Assembly: GCF_000193495.2 (NCBI RefSeq)
Contig: NZ_AP023410.1
Coordinates: 3,433,501-3,497,500, forward strand
Source: Acetobacter aceti NBRC 14818
Lineage (GTDB): Bacteria; Pseudomonadota; Alphaproteobacteria; Acetobacterales; Acetobacteraceae
Length of the DNA stretch: 64,000 bases
Reading direction: 5' to 3'
This document shows, one piece after another, positions 8,254 to 15,165 of the stretch. The notes beneath the pieces are model-generated. The model was not told the DNA's origin. It did not search any database and worked only from the letters and a program-made list of their open reading frames with translations. Made by a program: the position numbers and the translations under genes. Numbering within the stretch: position 1 is the first letter of the stretch; each line of letters starts with the position of its first letter.

Positions 8254-8374
8254 CTGGGCCTTGTTCTGTGGTTTGGGGGCGATCAGTGCAACACTTGTCA
8301 ACGCCGGACTGGTGACCTTTTTCGTCTGGATCAGGAAGAAACAGGACCAGACATACTGGGATAAAAGGAAATGA
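8246..8374 (+). CDS. 42-aa membrane protein in glycosyltransferase operon
   Basis: Starts within the end of the glycosyltransferase gene (8-bp overlap) and its TGA overlaps the ATG of the lipoprotein gene by 4 bp (ATGA), a tightly coupled arrangement that supports translation. The peptide has one membrane helix (residues 4-25, LFCGLGAISATLVNAGLV) and a basic, lysine-rich end (RKKQDQTYWDKRK). No family recognised. The earlier in-frame start at 8147 would lie wholly inside the glycosyltransferase gene and is not favoured. Confidence 0.55.
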   Translation: MPDWALFCGLGAISATLVNAGLVTFFVWIRKKQDQTYWDKRK

Positions 8375-8757
8375 GAGCGTTCCTTTTACTCTGTATCCTG
8401 TGTCTTGGATGTGGGGGATGCACAACAATCCCCACAGAAGCGCAGCATGATCTGATCGGGGTTTCCCGTTCAGACCTTGTGGCATGTGCGGGCGTGCCCG
8501 ACCAGGATGAAACAAGGGACAATCAGGAAGTCCTTGTCTGGAAAATTGAAAAATCAGGCAGCGGATCATTCTCCATTTCCGCTCCTTTCGATATTTCCAT
8601 GACCATCAACACCAACGGCGCCTGCCATGTGATTGCCAGTGTGAGGGATGGCAAAGTCGCGCGAGTGGCTTATACCGGCCCTTCCTCAACATGGCAGGGG
8701 AAGGACGCGGCCTGTGCTCCGGTCTTGCGGGCCTGTGTCGCCTCTGCCGTAAAGTAG
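8371..8757 (+). CDS. outer-membrane-type lipoprotein
   Basis: 128 aa with a lipoprotein signal peptide (MRAFLLLCILCLGCGGC) and acylatable Cys at residue 17 in CGGC-TTIPT; the residue after Cys is Thr, not Asp, which favours outer-membrane sorting if Lol rules apply. The mature part has four further cysteines (ACAG, GACH, AACAP, RACV) that could form disulfides, and a β-rich pattern (KVARVAYTGPSSTWQGKDAAC). Function unknown. It ends the glycosyltransferase operon. A frameshifted paralogue lies at 1255-1591, so the family has at least two copies near each other. Confidence 0.75.
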   Translation: MRAFLLLCILCLGCGGCTTIPTEAQHDLIGVSRSDLVACAGVPDQDETRDNQEVLVWKIEKSGSGSFSISAPFDISMTINTNGACHVIASVRDGKVARVAYTGPSSTWQGKDAACAPVLRACVASAVK

Positions 8758-8823
8758 ACGGCAATCATGCTGGGCGCGTTTCAAAGGGCCTGACCGGCTG
8801 GTGGAATTGGAAATGTTTACGGT

Positions 8824-9246
8824 ATGAAACAGACTGTTCTGCCTGGCGTGGTCCTCGATGAGGACGATCTTGAAATCACCTACATTCTGGCTTCCGGCCC
8901 CGGTGGCCAGAACGTGAACAAGGTGGCGACGGCTGCCCAGTTACGTTTCAATCTGCTCAATGCTCAGGGAATACCGGAACGCATTCGTCTTAGAGCGCTG
9001 GAACTTGCGGGAACGCGGGCGACCCGTGATGGTGCAATTGTCATCACGGGACGGCGCTTTCGCAGTCAGCAGAGAAACCGTGAAGATGTCATTCAGCGTC
9101 TGATCGAGTTGATCAGACAGGCCGCTCATCGCCCTGCATTCCGTGTCGCAACAAGACCGGGACGCGCCGCCCGGCAGCGGCGTCTGGATGGCAAGGCCCA
9201 TCGGGCCGGCATCAAGCAGAATCGCAGGGTCCGGTCTGACGACTGA
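8824..9246 (+). CDS. arfB: alternative ribosome-rescue factor ArfB
   Basis: ArfB (YaeJ) is a peptidyl-tRNA hydrolase that frees ribosomes stalled on non-stop mRNA. The 140-aa protein has the catalytic loop GPGGQNVNKVAT with GGQ at residues 27-29 and the basic C-terminal tail (RPGRAARQRRLDGKAHR to RVRSDD) that enters the empty mRNA channel. Size and tail distinguish it from RF1/RF2, which have extra N-terminal domains. Monocistronic; its stop codon lies inside a hairpin shared with the convergent permease gene. Confidence 0.93.
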   Translation: MKQTVLPGVVLDEDDLEITYILASGPGGQNVNKVATAAQLRFNLLNAQGIPERIRLRALELAGTRATRDGAIVITGRRFRSQQRNREDVIQRLIELIRQAAHRPAFRVATRPGRAARQRRLDGKAHRAGIKQNRRVRSDD

Positions 9247-9263
9247 TAGTCCAATCAGTCGTC
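9238..9263. terminator. bidirectional hairpin between convergent genes
   Basis: GACGACTGA (9238-9246) pairs perfectly with TCAGTCGTC (9255-9263) over an 8-nt loop. It overlaps the arfB stop codon and lies just after the end of the convergent permease gene at 9275. T-richness after it on the plus strand is modest. Confidence 0.55.
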
Positions 9264-9274
9264 AGATCAGGAGT

Positions 9275-10777
9275 TTATTTCCACACATCATCCATGACGG
9301 GAACAGCCGAGGCTTCTGCCGGGACGGCAACCTGCATGGCCTTGAGATCAGCCTCGCTTTTCACAATGGCTGTCTCTTCCGCCTTCAGATCAAGAGATCG
9401 GCTCAGCAGCGCGTAGACACTACCGGACACGACCAGCCCGACCAGCCATCCGATGTCGACCCCGCCCAGCATCTGGGCGATTGGACCCGTGTAGATGTCA
9501 GGCAGAACGGCAAACGGAATGGTGACGATAAATCCGATTGCATAGGCCAGCAGACCGCGCGACTGCCACATGCCGTAGATACCACCACCGGGCATGAAGA
9601 GATTTGTGATGGCGTAACGGCCTTTGCGAACCAGAAAGTAATCGACCAGATTGACCGCCGTCCACGGCACCAGCAGATACAGCATGACCGTCAGGGTCGC
9701 GAAAAGCAGCCCGATCGCATCAGACGGGCATTTCAGGGACAGGCCCGTCCAGATTGCTGCAACGGCGATCACAGTTAGAATACGAGCGTTTTTGGTCGGA
9801 TTGAGTGGCCGGAAGGAATCTATTCCGGTCAGAATGGTCAGCATGCAGCTATAGGCATTGAGACCCATCGTGGCGATCAGCGCGGTGACAGAGGCGAGGG
9901 ATACAATCGAACCGAAACCCGGAAAGACAGCGTCACCAGCCTGATGCAGAGCGACCAGTCCGTCGGAGGCGCCAAGACGGGTTGCAAGCCATGCTCCAAG
10001 TGTAATGAGCCAGATCGCGGAGGATGAGGCTCCGAACATCACCGCCATGATGATGGAGGCCGGGCGGGTATTGCGCGGCAGGTAGCGGGAATAGTCGGAA
10101 ACGTATGGCGCGTAAGTGATGTTGTAGCTGGCGCTGGCTGCGATCTGCCCGATGAAGGCCACCCAGCTGAAGCCGACGATGGTCGGTGCACTGCCTCCTG
10201 CATGTCCGGTCAGGATGGCTCCCGTCAGAATGACATAGAGAGGCAGGGAGACGTAGAAGCACAGTTTGAAGATCGTATGCAGACAGTCATGGCCGTAGAT
10301 GGCGAACAGGGCGGCGATAATGGCCATGACAATCGTGACTGTGGTGATGTTCCAGCCGAAGATCCCGTTCAGACCGGCGGAAAGCAGCACGGTGTCAACA
10401 ACATTGAAGCCTATGAACGTGACCAGCGTCCCGATTAGCACGAGAGACACGCCCCGATAGCCGAACTGCGCTCGCGACTGGATCATCTGTGGGAGGCCAA
10501 GCTCAGCACCTTGTGAAGCGTGAAACGCCATGAACAGTGTGCCAAACAGGATTCCAATGACTCCAGCCAGTGCCGTGTAGCCAAGCGAGAGACCCATGCT
10601 GGGTCCGACAAATCCGATGGCGATTGTAAAGAACTGGAAATTGCCCAGAAACCAGAATGGCCCCTGATCGGCTACGCGACCGTGGCGCTCGTTCTCGGGT
10701 ACGTAATCGATGGAACGGGTTTCGATCCCTCCCTGACGGGAAGGTGTGTCCTGGGTGAGAGTCGGTGTGACTGACAT
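9275..10777 (-). CDS. NCS1-family nucleobase/cation symporter
   Basis: A 500-aa inner-membrane transporter with about 12 hydrophobic segments. The N-terminal NERHGRVADQGPFWFLGN motif and the internal SYNITYAPYVSDYSRYLP are characteristic of the NCS1 (cytosine/purine/allantoin permease) family. Start ATG 10777 is preferred over the open frame to 10861 because AGAGGGG lies about 6 nt upstream and the protein then begins with a normal hydrophilic N-terminus. Exact substrate is not predictable. It is divergent from a LysR regulator with a palindrome in the shared promoter, so substrate-dependent control is likely. Confidence 0.88.
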   Translation of the reverse strand: MSVTPTLTQDTPSRQGGIETRSIDYVPENERHGRVADQGPFWFLGNFQFFTIAIGFVGPSMGLSLGYTALAGVIGILFGTLFMAFHASQGAELGLPQMIQSRAQFGYRGVSLVLIGTLVTFIGFNVVDTVLLSAGLNGIFGWNITTVTIVMAIIAALFAIYGHDCLHTIFKLCFYVSLPLYVILTGAILTGHAGGSAPTIVGFSWVAFIGQIAASASYNITYAPYVSDYSRYLPRNTRPASIIMAVMFGASSSAIWLITLGAWLATRLGASDGLVALHQAGDAVFPGFGSIVSLASVTALIATMGLNAYSCMLTILTGIDSFRPLNPTKNARILTVIAVAAIWTGLSLKCPSDAIGLLFATLTVMLYLLVPWTAVNLVDYFLVRKGRYAITNLFMPGGGIYGMWQSRGLLAYAIGFIVTIPFAVLPDIYTGPIAQMLGGVDIGWLVGLVVSGSVYALLSRSLDLKAEETAIVKSEADLKAMQVAVPAEASAVPVMDDVWK

Positions 10778-10872
10778 CGAGTGCCCCTCTGAGGGATGTC
10801 TGGGGGTAGAACGATTTGTATTCGCAATGATATGGCACGCTTGTTGACAGGGCCAATTCAAAATCTAAGATT

Positions 10873-10898
10873 CAAACATTGATTGAAATCGATGTTTG
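10873..10898. promoter_or_regulatory. LysR-type operator palindrome between permease and regulator
   Basis: A 26-bp near-perfect dyad: left arm 10873-10884 (CAAACATTGATT) and right arm 10887-10898 (AATCGATGTTTG), 2 nt apart, 11 of 12 positions complementary. It lies 6 bp before the lysR ATG (10905) and about 95 bp before the permease start. This fits an autorepression/activation site for the adjacent LysR protein; which protein binds it is inferred from position. Confidence 0.6.
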
Positions 10899-10904
10899 GG
10901 TGTC

Positions 10905-11825
10905 ATGCTTGGTAGTCTCAGTGATCTGGACCTGCGTCTGATCCGTGTTTTTCTGGCGATTGTGGATGCCGGAGGAATTTCCACAGCGCAAAGCATCCTG
11001 AATGTCGGACAGTCCACAATCAGCACTCAGTTGGCGACATTGGAGACACGACTGGGCTTTCGGTTGTGTGAGCGAGGCCGAAGTGGATTTCGGCTGACGG
11101 CCAAAGGCGAGCGCTTTACGGAGTTGGCCCGTCATCTGGTGGGAGCCATTGAAGATTTCAGCGTTCAGGCCCGTAACATGGATCGTCGGCTTGTCGGCAC
11201 GCTCCGGATAGGGATTATCGGCCATACGCCGTTTAGTGAAAACATACGCATCAGTCAGGCCATTGCGCGCTTCAGGCAGCGTGACGAAGCCGTCAGGCTG
11301 GATATCCGCGTCTGTTCACCGGGCGAGCAGGAAGAGCGTTTGCTAAGCGGAACGCTCGATATAGCGATGGGATATTTCTGGCACAGGGTTCCAAGCCTCC
11401 AGTTCACGCCGCTTTTCATCGAAAGGCAGGTTGCTTACTGCGGCAGGGATCATCCGCTTTTCTCTCGGGCCGGACAGATCACTCAGGCCGAAGCATGGGA
11501 GTTTGACTGGGGCTGGAGAACGTATCCGCTTCCGCAGTCAGTTTTTCCGGCCAATCCTAGGTCTATCACGGCGACGGCAGACAACATGGAAGCTTTGGCA
11601 ATGCTTGTTCTGTCGGGCCATCATCTGGCTTTTCTGCCGCAACATTTCTCAAAATCATATGAAGAGCAGGGGCTGATGGCCCCTCTGAACATGCAGGCCC
11701 TGCGATACGATGTGACTTTTCATGCCGTAACGCGGCAAAGACAGAGCCTTGGGGATATACCAAAAGCTTTTCTGGAAGATCTTGCCAGCGTTCATCTCTC
11801 GGCCATTCCGGAAATACTGTCGTAA
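10905..11825 (+). CDS. LysR-family transcriptional regulator
   Basis: 306 aa: N-terminal winged helix-turn-helix (residues about 8-66, with GGISTAQSILNVGQSTISTQ and the wing LCERGRSGFRLTAKG) and a C-terminal effector-binding domain. Start is ATG 10905; a TTG three codons upstream is less likely. It is divergent from the NCS1 permease and probably controls it in response to a nucleobase-like effector. The recognition helix carries QSTIST, as in other LysR proteins. Confidence 0.9.
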   Translation: MLGSLSDLDLRLIRVFLAIVDAGGISTAQSILNVGQSTISTQLATLETRLGFRLCERGRSGFRLTAKGERFTELARHLVGAIEDFSVQARNMDRRLVGTLRIGIIGHTPFSENIRISQAIARFRQRDEAVRLDIRVCSPGEQEERLLSGTLDIAMGYFWHRVPSLQFTPLFIERQVAYCGRDHPLFSRAGQITQAEAWEFDWGWRTYPLPQSVFPANPRSITATADNMEALAMLVLSGHHLAFLPQHFSKSYEEQGLMAPLNMQALRYDVTFHAVTRQRQSLGDIPKAFLEDLASVHLSAIPEILS

Positions 11826-11845
11826 CTCCTGAGAGAAAGATCTGA

Positions 11846-13897
11846 TCAGAAGTCGGCTGTCAGGCCAGCAATAATGCGACGGTCAATTCTTAGGCCGGAC
11901 GTCTCTTGAAGCCGGGAATCACCAAGCTGCTGTCCGCTCAGTGACAGCAGGAAATGCTTGTCAATTTTCCAGCCGACACGTGCGTTTACCGTGACGAAAT
12001 CCTTAACTTTAACATTTTTGAGCTGGAGTGTGGAAAAGTCCGCGGTAACATCCTGATAATGCGACTGCCATCTGGCGTGGGCGCTGAATTCTACCGGGCC
12101 CAGCATATATTCGAACCCGCCGATGACTGTATTGACGGGTGTCTGCCGCTGGAAATTGATCATTGAAGATTTATCAGGGTCGCGGACAGATGCCATCGCA
12201 TAGCTCAGATCCCAGTGAAGGTTAAAGTCGGTTTTGCCTTCCAGACGAATTTCTCCTCCAGCATCATCGACCCTGTTATAGTTTTTGGGAAACATTGTGA
12301 TGGATGAAGGCGGTACGAAAGTATAATTTGATGCGAAGGGTGTTCCAAGCATGTCGCTGGTGCGCTGGGCGAAAAGTGCAACGGAGAGGCTACCGTTCAG
12401 TGGCTTGATACTGTGCGAATAATTGAGCCCCACATTGATTGTTGTCGAAGGCGCAAGTGAAGGATTGTTGATAACTGCGACCGGCCCAAGCATTGTTGAT
12501 GGGGCAAAATCAAAAAGGGCTGGTAACTGGATGCCTCGGGCTGCATTCAGACCAAATGTACCCAGATCGCCCGCATCATAACGAATACGACTGTTAAAGC
12601 TTGGCTCTATGTAATGCCGTGCGGCGGAAGCCGGAGCATCTGACAGAATGGGGCTTCTGACGGAGGGAACAAGCAGGGAATCCACCCGGACGGCATTCGT
12701 CAAGGTGAGCTTCGGCAAGATCCGATAATCCCAGACAGCCGATCCTGCTGCCAGCATGTCGCTTTCGCTGCCAATTTTCGTGCCTGCCTGCGCACCGGAA
12801 AGAGTGGAATAACGATACTCTACTCCCAGACGCAGATCATTCTGATTGTTGATTGAAATTGTATCAGAGAGCTGCGCCACAGTTGTTTCCAGATCATACC
12901 CGAAGTCGATTGGAATAACGGTGCCAAAAGCAGCGATATTGTCAGTCGTTTTATTTGTAAATGAATTCTGATAGGCCCTGAATTCAACCAGACCCCAGTC
13001 AGTATCAGCAGCAAGTCGTCCTTCAAGACTTTTCGATAAAGGGCGTGATGTAAAATAGCTGCCGATATCGAGCCAGAAAGGGCTGCGTTCCTGATCGATA
13101 GTGCCGGTCAGACCCCATTCGACGCGGGGGGAGATCTGTCCTCGCAGTTCCAGAGCAGCGTTGATGTTGCTGGTCTGGGCGGGAACATCCCGACGACTGC
13201 CGCGGTCATATTCGTCTGACCTCATCCCGTTGAGTGAAAGTTTTGCCGCAAAGGCGTCCGAGAACTTATGGGAAGCGACCAGCTCTCCGCCAAACCCGTT
13301 AAGACTGCCGCCTTCTACATGCACGTAATTTTTGTTTTCATGTTGAGGATCACGCGTGACGATGTTGATCACACCGCCGGAAGCATTAAAGCCGTAAACA
13401 GCTGAGTTTGGTCCCCGGATGACTTCAATCTGTCGAATGTCCCGAATGGAAACGGGAAGAGCGCCCCAGTCCGTATAGTTATAACCATCGAGATAAACCT
13501 GCCGCCCGTCGATAAGCACCAGCGTGCGGGAGCCGCCTGCGGCGTCATTTCCCCGGATCGAAACATTGGCGCCCAGAACGGAATAGCGTCTGACGTCTAC
13601 GCCGGGCACCATACGCAAGACTTCAGGCAAAGTCTGAGCGCCGGAGGTTCTGATCTGTTCGGCTGTGACGACCTGTATGTCGGTGGGGAGTTCGCTGGCC
13701 CGCTGCGGCTTGCCGGTAGCGGAACTGGTTATGGGTTCATTGAAAAGTTTTTCAAACGTACTGTAATCGAGATTCTGGGCATGCGCGTAACGATCCGGAA
13801 AAACCAGAAGACCGACCGCCAGTGTCGTGCTGAAGGATAGCACGGACGAAAAACGTAGACACTGCCGGTTATGGCGCTTGATGGCACGCAACAACAT
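11846..13897 (-). CDS. TonB-dependent outer-membrane receptor
   Basis: 683 aa with signal peptide (residues 1-40, ending AHA), plug domain (about 57-185; LPTDIQVVTAEQIRTSGAQT, VLIDGRQVY, IEVIRGPNSAVYGFNASGGV) and a β-barrel ending in aromatic Phe (AGLTADF), the outer-membrane insertion signal. The plug with RGPNSAVYG and the vitamin-B12/colicin-receptor-like size suggest a cobalamin, siderophore or metal receptor; the ligand is unknown. The TonB box may lie near residues 42-52. Monocistronic, convergent with the LysR gene. Energised probably by the TonB-ExbBD operon at 59.9-62.6 kb. Confidence 0.9.
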   Translation of the reverse strand: MLLRAIKRHNRQCLRFSSVLSFSTTLAVGLLVFPDRYAHAQNLDYSTFEKLFNEPITSSATGKPQRASELPTDIQVVTAEQIRTSGAQTLPEVLRMVPGVDVRRYSVLGANVSIRGNDAAGGSRTLVLIDGRQVYLDGYNYTDWGALPVSIRDIRQIEVIRGPNSAVYGFNASGGVINIVTRDPQHENKNYVHVEGGSLNGFGGELVASHKFSDAFAAKLSLNGMRSDEYDRGSRRDVPAQTSNINAALELRGQISPRVEWGLTGTIDQERSPFWLDIGSYFTSRPLSKSLEGRLAADTDWGLVEFRAYQNSFTNKTTDNIAAFGTVIPIDFGYDLETTVAQLSDTISINNQNDLRLGVEYRYSTLSGAQAGTKIGSESDMLAAGSAVWDYRILPKLTLTNAVRVDSLLVPSVRSPILSDAPASAARHYIEPSFNSRIRYDAGDLGTFGLNAARGIQLPALFDFAPSTMLGPVAVINNPSLAPSTTINVGLNYSHSIKPLNGSLSVALFAQRTSDMLGTPFASNYTFVPPSSITMFPKNYNRVDDAGGEIRLEGKTDFNLHWDLSYAMASVRDPDKSSMINFQRQTPVNTVIGGFEYMLGPVEFSAHARWQSHYQDVTADFSTLQLKNVKVKDFVTVNARVGWKIDKHFLLSLSGQQLGDSRLQETSGLRIDRRIIAGLTADF

Positions 13898-14070
13898 TTA
13901 ACCCACATTCAGACAATCGGCTGACTATGCCGGCGGCCTGATTACGGCTTGGTTAAAATGTTTCCTGAAAAACAGAGGAAAAACTGTTTGCAGGATGTGA
14001 ATGGAAAACCGGATGCAATACAGTTACGTTTCAGGGCATTATACAGTGACGACACCAGAGAGGTAACCAT

Positions 14071-14388
14071 ATGGAAACGCAGCCGCCAGTGGCCCCATCG
14101 GATTCGGAAGTAGTTCAGAACGAGACGGCCCGCGACGCGGCAGGCATTTCAACAACTGATACCGCCGCTCCCTCAACAGTCCCGCCAAGTGATCCCATTC
14201 TGGTGGTAAAGCCGGGTGCTCCTGCTCCTGTAACACCATCAGCAGCCGATGATGCCGCGAACAATGACAGGATGGACGCACCGGCTTTCAGGGAACTGGC
14301 CCAGATGGTCGGCGCGATGGTGTTTGTCGGACTTCTGACCGCAGCCGGATGGCATGCCGCCCATTACTCTGGAGCGTGGCCCTACTGA
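14071..14388 (+). CDS. Pro/Ala-rich protein with C-terminal membrane helix
   Basis: 105 aa. The first 70 residues are low-complexity and rich in Pro, Ala, Thr and Asp, so probably disordered; residues 76-95 (QMVGAMVFVGLLTAAGWHA) form a single membrane helix, leaving a short end (HYSGAWPY). No signal peptide, so a tail-anchored cytoplasmic protein is most likely. GAGAGG precedes ATG 14071 by about 8 nt. No family recognised. It faces the TonB receptor promoter (divergent). Confidence 0.6.
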   Translation: METQPPVAPSDSEVVQNETARDAAGISTTDTAAPSTVPPSDPILVVKPGAPAPVTPSAADDAANNDRMDAPAFRELAQMVGAMVFVGLLTAAGWHAAHYSGAWPY

Positions 14389-14396
14389 TCACCTCA

Positions 14397-14414
14397 TTTC
14401 TGACGTTTCAGAAA
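14397..14414. terminator. short hairpin between convergent genes
   Basis: TTTCTGA (14397-14403) pairs with TCAGAAA (14408-14414) over 4 nt, between the stop codons of the genes at 14388 and 14419. Small and A/T-rich; terminator function is plausible only. Confidence 0.35.
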
Positions 14415-14418
14415 CGTG

Positions 14419-15165
14419 TCACTGGTGACGTAGCGTGACCACCAGTACATCGCGGAAAGCAGGCCGGTTCGGGTCGATCGGCTGAATCGGTGTTACGCCG
14501 TGATAGACCATGTGGTCATTCACGAAAGCCGCGTCCATAGGGCCGGTGAGGGTGAAACTGCCAACCTCTGCTCCCTGAAGGTCGTGGATGCTGGTCGTCC
14601 CGTTCGCCACGTTCTCACGTTGCACCATCATCACAAGCACCCAGTCGACACCGTCCCGATGAAGACCTTCAGGGGTCGGCTGGCCGATCATTTCCCGTGC
14701 GGCTTCGATCCTGAACTGATGCACTTCCGCATGCCATGTTTCGGGCTGCTCGGTCTCAGGAGTCAGATCGGTCGCCAGTCGGTTGACCAGTGACAGCACC
14801 GCTTTCATGACCGGATGCTCGCCGATACGTTTTTCAATTGGATCAAACCAGCGTTCAATGCCGCCATTCAGCGTATTGTAGTCGCGGCTCTGATAATGAG
14901 GCTGGTGCTTTTTCCGGATAATGCTGTTTTCTGACAGGGCAAACGTGGCATGGCGGCGCCTGCGATAACGCCCCCCGTCAGCCATGTAGACATCCACACC
15001 CAGCCGCTGCCAGCTGGCGGCAAAGCTCTCCCAGTCTGTCATGCCGTAATATTCCAGCAGAGCATGCATCTGCTCTACCGGAATATGCGCAAAAAACCTC
15101 TCCTGCGTGGTCGTCTCAATCCCCTTGAGGACGGCTTTAGTCAGGTCTGCGTCAGGTTTTGTCAT
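14419..15165 (-). CDS. 2OG-Fe dioxygenase family protein (PF10014-like)
   Basis: 248 aa, resembling the 2OG-Fe dioxygenase family that includes bacterial free-amino-acid hydroxylases such as isoleucine dioxygenase. The iron ligands are visible as H169-x-D171 (EGLHRDGVDW) and H222 (VYHGVTPI), with the 2-oxoglutarate arginine probably in NRPAFRDVLVVT near the end. Substrate unknown. Its ATG lies 14 bp inside the end of the mechanosensitive channel gene, so the two are co-transcribed and probably coupled, an unexpected pairing. Confidence 0.8.
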   Translation of the reverse strand: MTKPDADLTKAVLKGIETTTQERFFAHIPVEQMHALLEYYGMTDWESFAASWQRLGVDVYMADGGRYRRRRHATFALSENSIIRKKHQPHYQSRDYNTLNGGIERWFDPIEKRIGEHPVMKAVLSLVNRLATDLTPETEQPETWHAEVHQFRIEAAREMIGQPTPEGLHRDGVDWVLVMMVQRENVANGTTSIHDLQGAEVGSFTLTGPMDAAFVNDHMVYHGVTPIQPIDPNRPAFRDVLVVTLRHQ

